The position numbers were made by a program, and so were the translations under genes. 64,000 bases of DNA, from the NCBI RefSeq assembly GCF_037658235.1, contig NZ_JBBJLN010000007.1, forward strand, positions 62,001 through 126,000, in the 5' to 3' direction. The notes beneath the pieces are model-generated. The model made no database searches. It saw only the letters and a program-made list of their open reading frames with translations, and was not told the DNA's origin. The stretch's first letter is position 1; the number at the start of each line of letters is the position of its first letter. Positions 60,713 to 64,000 of the stretch are shown here, in pieces. The stretch is from Yunchengibacter salinarum (lineage in GTDB: Bacteria; Pseudomonadota; Alphaproteobacteria; Sphingomonadales; Kordiimonadaceae).

Positions 60713-62272
60713 ATGCACCGCCTTGCCCTTTTTCTGGTTCTCAGCCTGTGGCCGCTGCTGTCCGCGGCGGCTGCCGACGACCCGGCGGACAGGATAACCG
60801 CAAGGCCAGTGCACGCCACGCTGTATGAAGGGGCCGCCCATATGAGCTTCCGGGCGGAAGTCATGCTTGATGCGGGCGCCAATACCGTCACCCTGACCGG
60901 CCTGCCGGAGGACTGGCGCGTTGACCAGCTTCAGGTGACCAGCCTGACGAACGAGGTCAACGTCACGGATGTGAGCCTTCAGCCCGCCACCCGGCCCAAT
61001 GAAACGGCCCGCATGACGGCCCTGGAATCTGCGATCGCATTGATTCGAGACGATTCGGACATTTTACGGGATCAGGGCAAACGGATCAGAACCCTTATAT
61101 CCATCCTGAAAAACAGCACCCCGCCCGCGCCGGACACGGCGGACGCCGAGCGCCGCTGGGGTCGCATGGTAGACACCCTGAAAAACCGGATGCAGGGCCT
61201 GCAACAGGAACAGCGCCGGATATGGTCAAAGCGCCGGGCACTCATGCAGCGCAAGAAAGCGCTTCAGGTGGAACGGCGCGCCCTGCCCGGACGCATTGAC
61301 TATCAATCCGCCACCGTGCGGCTGAATGCGCGCTCAGGCACCGAAGCCGTGCTCTCCCTGAAGGGATTGACGCGGCTGGCGGGCTGGTCCCTGGCACCCC
61401 GCGCGGCGCTGGATCAGGCAAGCAGCCGGATGACCCTGACCGTCAATGCCCGGCTGCATCAGAAAACCGGGCGGGACTGGCGGGGAATTCCCGTCACGCT
61501 GACCACCGCTGCCCCCGATCACTTTCTCAGCGTGCCGGACCCCGGCCCGCACCTGATCACCACGCCGACCGACCGCCCCCGGCCACGCCTGATGCGCGCG
61601 GAAGCCAACAAGGCCGACAGCTCCGACAACGACCTGTTCGTCATGCGCCGCACGCTGGCGGAGCCGGTGACCCTGGCCCATGACGCCAGCCTGACCCGCC
61701 CCCTATGGCAAAGCGGCATCGATGTGGAAACACAGGTGCGCGTCATGCCGCTGGCCCTGGATCAGGCGATTTTGACGGCCACAGGCCCCTATGACGGCCC
61801 GGCGCCGCTGCCCGCAACGCAGATCACCCTGATGCGGGACGGCCTGCCCGTGGGGCACAGCCGAACCGCGCTGATAACGCCCGGCAGCTCTTTCACCCTG
61901 CCCTTTGGCCGGATTGACGGGATCACCGTGACCAGCACGCCCATCGCCCGCCCTGATGACGGGGCAGAGGCGCCTACGCCCGAAAAAGGCGCGGACCCGA
62001 TCATGGTGCGGGAACGCCTTTGGCGCTTCAGCGTAACCAACCGCACCGAAACCGCGCTGCCGGTGCGCCTGATAGCCGTCCAGCCCGGTAGCGATCTGGA
62101 TAATGTAAGCATAACCACATTGCCGCGCACCACGGAACCGGATGTGCGCAATGCCAATGGCGTTGCGGGCCGGTTCGAGTGGCACATGACCCTCGATCCC
62201 GGCGAAAACCGCGATATCCTGTTCGGCTATGGCGTGCGCCACCCCGCCGATATGCGCCTTACCGGTCCTTAA
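60713..62272 (+). CDS. DUF4139 (mucoidy-inhibitor MuiA-like) exported protein
   Basis: About 519 residues: signal peptide (LALFLVLSLWPLLSAAAA), N-terminal beta domain (VTLTGLPEDWRVDQLQVTSL), a coiled-coil middle (about 100-200), and a C-terminal beta-rich part (LFVMRRTLAEPVTLAHDAS, ENRDILFGYGVRHPADM). This is the DUF4140-coil-DUF4139 layout; MuiA was linked to mucoidy but its action is unknown. GGGAG lies 8 bases before ATG 60713. Its end overlaps the next, convergent gene by 14 bases. Confidence 0.8.
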   Translation: MHRLALFLVLSLWPLLSAAAADDPADRITARPVHATLYEGAAHMSFRAEVMLDAGANTVTLTGLPEDWRVDQLQVTSLTNEVNVTDVSLQPATRPNETARMTALESAIALIRDDSDILRDQGKRIRTLISILKNSTPPAPDTADAERRWGRMVDTLKNRMQGLQQEQRRIWSKRRALMQRKKALQVERRALPGRIDYQSATVRLNARSGTEAVLSLKGLTRLAGWSLAPRAALDQASSRMTLTVNARLHQKTGRDWRGIPVTLTTAAPDHFLSVPDPGPHLITTPTDRPRPRLMRAEANKADSSDNDLFVMRRTLAEPVTLAHDASLTRPLWQSGIDVETQVRVMPLALDQAILTATGPYDGPAPLPATQITLMRDGLPVGHSRTALITPGSSFTLPFGRIDGITVTSTPIARPDDGAEAPTPEKGADPIMVRERLWRFSVTNRTETALPVRLIAVQPGSDLDNVSITTLPRTTEPDVRNANGVAGRFEWHMTLDPGENRDILFGYGVRHPADMRLTGP

Positions 62273-63440
62273 CCGCCGACGATGCGGCGGATCGCACCGG
62301 CGGCAGGGCGCGCACGAAGGCTTCCGCGAACAGGGCCGCTTCGTGGATCAGCCCCCTGTCGCAGGCGGCCACCGTATCGTCGGGGCGCGCCCGGCGCGGA
62401 ACCTGCCCCGCCGCATCCCGCGCTCCGATCACCAGACCGGGCAGGCCGTCCCGCATGAAAGGCAGGCTATCGGGCACATCCAGGCCGGTGCGATGGGCTT
62501 TCAGGTGGGTGAAGCGCCCGTCTTCCGTCATCAGGCGACCGGCCAGCCGGGTCAGGCCATTATCCGGCTGAACCGGGGTCAGGCCGCCAAAGCGGGTCAC
62601 CACGCCCAGATCACCGGCGCCCACACAGTCCAGCGCCAGCACCAGTGTCTGCCGCTGACGCAGCTCCTGCCGGTGGCGACGCCAGTAATCCAGCGCACCC
62701 AGCCGCAGCGGCCCGGCGGCGGAGGTGACCACCAACCGCACCTCGCAGCCGCGCGGCAGGCGCTCCCACAGGCGGCTGGCGGCCACGGTAGCCGCCGCCA
62801 CGCCGGACAGATTGTCATTACCCCCCGGCGATGGCCCCAGCCGCACCGCATCAAAGGCCGCCACCATCACCACGGTCAGCAAAGCGGCGCTGACCAGCCA
62901 TTTGAGCCAGAGCGGCGGCACCACCCCCACGTCCGCCATGATCGGCACGATGGCCGACAGCACGAACAGCACCAGAAGCCCCACAAGGATCTGACGGCGA
63001 TAACCGGCCTGGCCGGGGCGGAACAGGCTGTCGTTCAAGGGGCTGTCCAGATGAGCGAGAATCAGCACCAGGCGGCGCCCTTCCCCCTTGCTGGCCACCA
63101 GATTGGCGGTTTCCAGCCGCGCCAGAAACCATGACAGCGGCCCGCCGCGCCCATCGGCCACCAGCGTCATCAGCACCACCAGCGCCAGTGCCGCGGCGCT
63201 GATTATGCCAGCCAGAAACCCCGCCGCCCAGACGCAGGCGATCAGACCCAGCGCCGTCAACGCCAGCGCCACCAATGGCGTGCCGGGAGTATTGAATGGT
63301 TCCTCGGTGATGAACAGGCCGGGTATGCCTTCAAGCGGCACGGCCAGTTCCTCCCGCGCATAAAGCTCGTTCTCCGAGCCCGCGCGTCGGTGCGGATACT
63401 GCCCCAGCCGATTCAGCACGTCATGAATACCCAGCGCCAC
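62259..63440 (-). CDS. M28 family peptidase with internal membrane helices
   Basis: About 393 residues. Start GTG 63440 has AAAGGAG upstream; the frame is open to 63512 but weaker. Hydrophobic helices around 60-105 and 165-215 interrupt a zinc-peptidase core. LAHLDSP carries His and Asp of the first metal site, and GGNDNLSGVAA the second. Then ALDCVGAGDLG, and RPDDTVAACD near the end for the last ligand region. M28 proteins are usually aminopeptidases; here the usual Glu-Glu pair is not obvious, so activity is uncertain. Confidence 0.7.
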   Translation of the reverse strand: MALGIHDVLNRLGQYPHRRAGSENELYAREELAVPLEGIPGLFITEEPFNTPGTPLVALALTALGLIACVWAAGFLAGIISAAALALVVLMTLVADGRGGPLSWFLARLETANLVASKGEGRRLVLILAHLDSPLNDSLFRPGQAGYRRQILVGLLVLFVLSAIVPIMADVGVVPPLWLKWLVSAALLTVVMVAAFDAVRLGPSPGGNDNLSGVAAATVAASRLWERLPRGCEVRLVVTSAAGPLRLGALDYWRRHRQELRQRQTLVLALDCVGAGDLGVVTRFGGLTPVQPDNGLTRLAGRLMTEDGRFTHLKAHRTGLDVPDSLPFMRDGLPGLVIGARDAAGQVPRRARPDDTVAACDRGLIHEAALFAEAFVRALPPVRSAASSAVKDR

Positions 63441-63566
63441 GCGCCCCTCTCCTTTCGGGTTTTTGAAACCGCGCCCTTTTTTCCTTAAAATCGCGGGCCA
63501 AGTCCAGTACACCCGGCCACAGACAACAGCGGCGCGGCGGACGCCAAATGCACATCAGGAGGTGGC

Positions 63567-64000
63567 ATGAACACCACGACCCCCCACAGCGACATGGCCC
63601 CCATTCATGTGATCGGCGGCGGACTGGCCGGGTCCGAAGCCGCATGGCAAGCAGCCAGCCTGGGCGTGCCGGTGATCCTGCACGAAATGCGCCCCGTACG
63701 CCAGACCGAGGCCCATCAGACCGACGGGCTGGCGGAGTTGGTGTGCTCCAACTCCTTCCGTTCCGATGACGCGGACAATAACGCCGTCGGCCTGCTTCAT
63801 GCGGAAATGCGGCGGCTGGGGTCGCTGATCATGGCGGCGGGCGACACCCACAAGGTGCCCGCAGGCTCGGCGCTCGCCGTGGATCGGGACGACTTCTCCG
63901 CCCATGTGAGCGCCACCATCGCGGATCACCCGCTGATCACGGTGGAACGCGACGTGGTGGACGGCCTGCCGCCCGCCGACTGGGATAGCGTGATCATCGC
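63567..64000 (+). CDS. trmFO: Methylenetetrahydrofolate-tRNA-(uracil-5-)-methyltransferase TrmFO, 5' part
   Basis: Flavoenzyme that methylates U54 of tRNA using methylenetetrahydrofolate. The first 144 codons are seen; the gene runs out of the window. VIGGGLAGSEAAWQAA is the FAD-binding loop, followed by MRPVRQTEAHQTD, ELVCSNSFRSDD, HAEMRRLGSLI and AGSALAVDRDDF, all TrmFO marks. AGGAGG lies before ATG 63567. Confidence 0.95.
   Translation, partial: MNTTTPHSDMAPIHVIGGGLAGSEAAWQAASLGVPVILHEMRPVRQTEAHQTDGLAELVCSNSFRSDDADNNAVGLLHAEMRRLGSLIMAAGDTHKVPAGSALAVDRDDFSAHVSATIADHPLITVERDVVDGLPPADWDSVII

Overview
The window looks like one continuous piece of core chromosome from a high-GC, free-living alphaproteobacterium. 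The assignment rests on several families and gene orders. There is a DUF2336 protein, a DUF4170 protein, an NDUFA12-type complex I accessory subunit and an aa3-oxidase subunit IV micro-protein. The order aroQ-accB-accC-aat / DUF2155-mlaD-NDUFA12 and the block hom-glpX-recJ are both familiar from this class. A B12-dependent ribonucleotide reductase, a class I PHA synthase and a trmFO gene are also present. I cannot fix the order or genus from sequence alone. I see no transposase, integrase, phage gene, CRISPR array or rRNA, and no obvious shift in composition.

Layout. 1-5.2 kb: 5' end of a pseudaminic-acid synthase gene, an exported alkaline phosphatase, an exported methyltransferase-like protein, then a minus-strand cluster of two HPt proteins around a receiver protein whose phospho-acceptor Asp is Asn. 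5.4-12.5 kb: a 937-residue membrane-anchored coiled-coil protein, a DctPQM TRAP transporter and a DUF2336 protein. 12.8-17.2 kb: an AGCS amino-acid/cation symporter, cytochrome c, MlaC, a double-ACT regulator and small conserved proteins. 17.4-23.7 kb: DUF885 lipoprotein, HspQ, a 37-residue oxidase subunit IV, a threonine/serine dehydratase, succinate-semialdehyde dehydrogenase and a GNAT enzyme. 23.7-28.3 kb: two identical tRNA-Glu genes, then recJ, glpX and hom. 28.5-34.2 kb: phaC, a coiled-coil periplasmic protein, an M48 protease with TPR-like tail and a DsbA-type protein. 34.3-40.1 kb: thiG-thiS, aroQ-accBC-aat, and DUF2155-mlaD-NDUFA12. 40.2-50.4 kb: nrdJ behind a pair of NrdR-like boxes, a PAS-GGDEF-EAL protein, a DUF4389 protein with a basic tail, a glycerophosphodiesterase and a fatty-acid-hydroxylase-family protein. 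50.6-56.1 kb: acetyl-CoA acetyltransferase, an OxyR-like regulator divergent from carbonic anhydrase plus a SulP transporter, and ssb. 56.3-64 kb: uvrA, an ICMT-like membrane methyltransferase, a DUF4139 protein, an M28 peptidase and the start of trmFO.

How genes work together. The thiolase (50.6 kb) and PHA synthase (28.5 kb) are two of the three steps of polyhydroxyalkanoate synthesis. MlaC (15.2 kb) and MlaD (39.2 kb) belong to one lipid-transport route but lie apart. Carbonic anhydrase and SulP form a probable bicarbonate-handling unit under the divergent regulator. NDUFA12, oxidase subunit IV and cytochrome c point to a mitochondrion-like aerobic respiratory chain.

The least explained features are a family of structured, non-coding repeats at three tail-to-tail gene junctions (19.9, 30.4 and 55.4 kb), the HPt/pseudo-receiver cluster with its neighbouring coiled-coil protein, and the regulator/carbonic anhydrase/SulP locus. 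All start sites and functions were assigned by reading; no database search was run.
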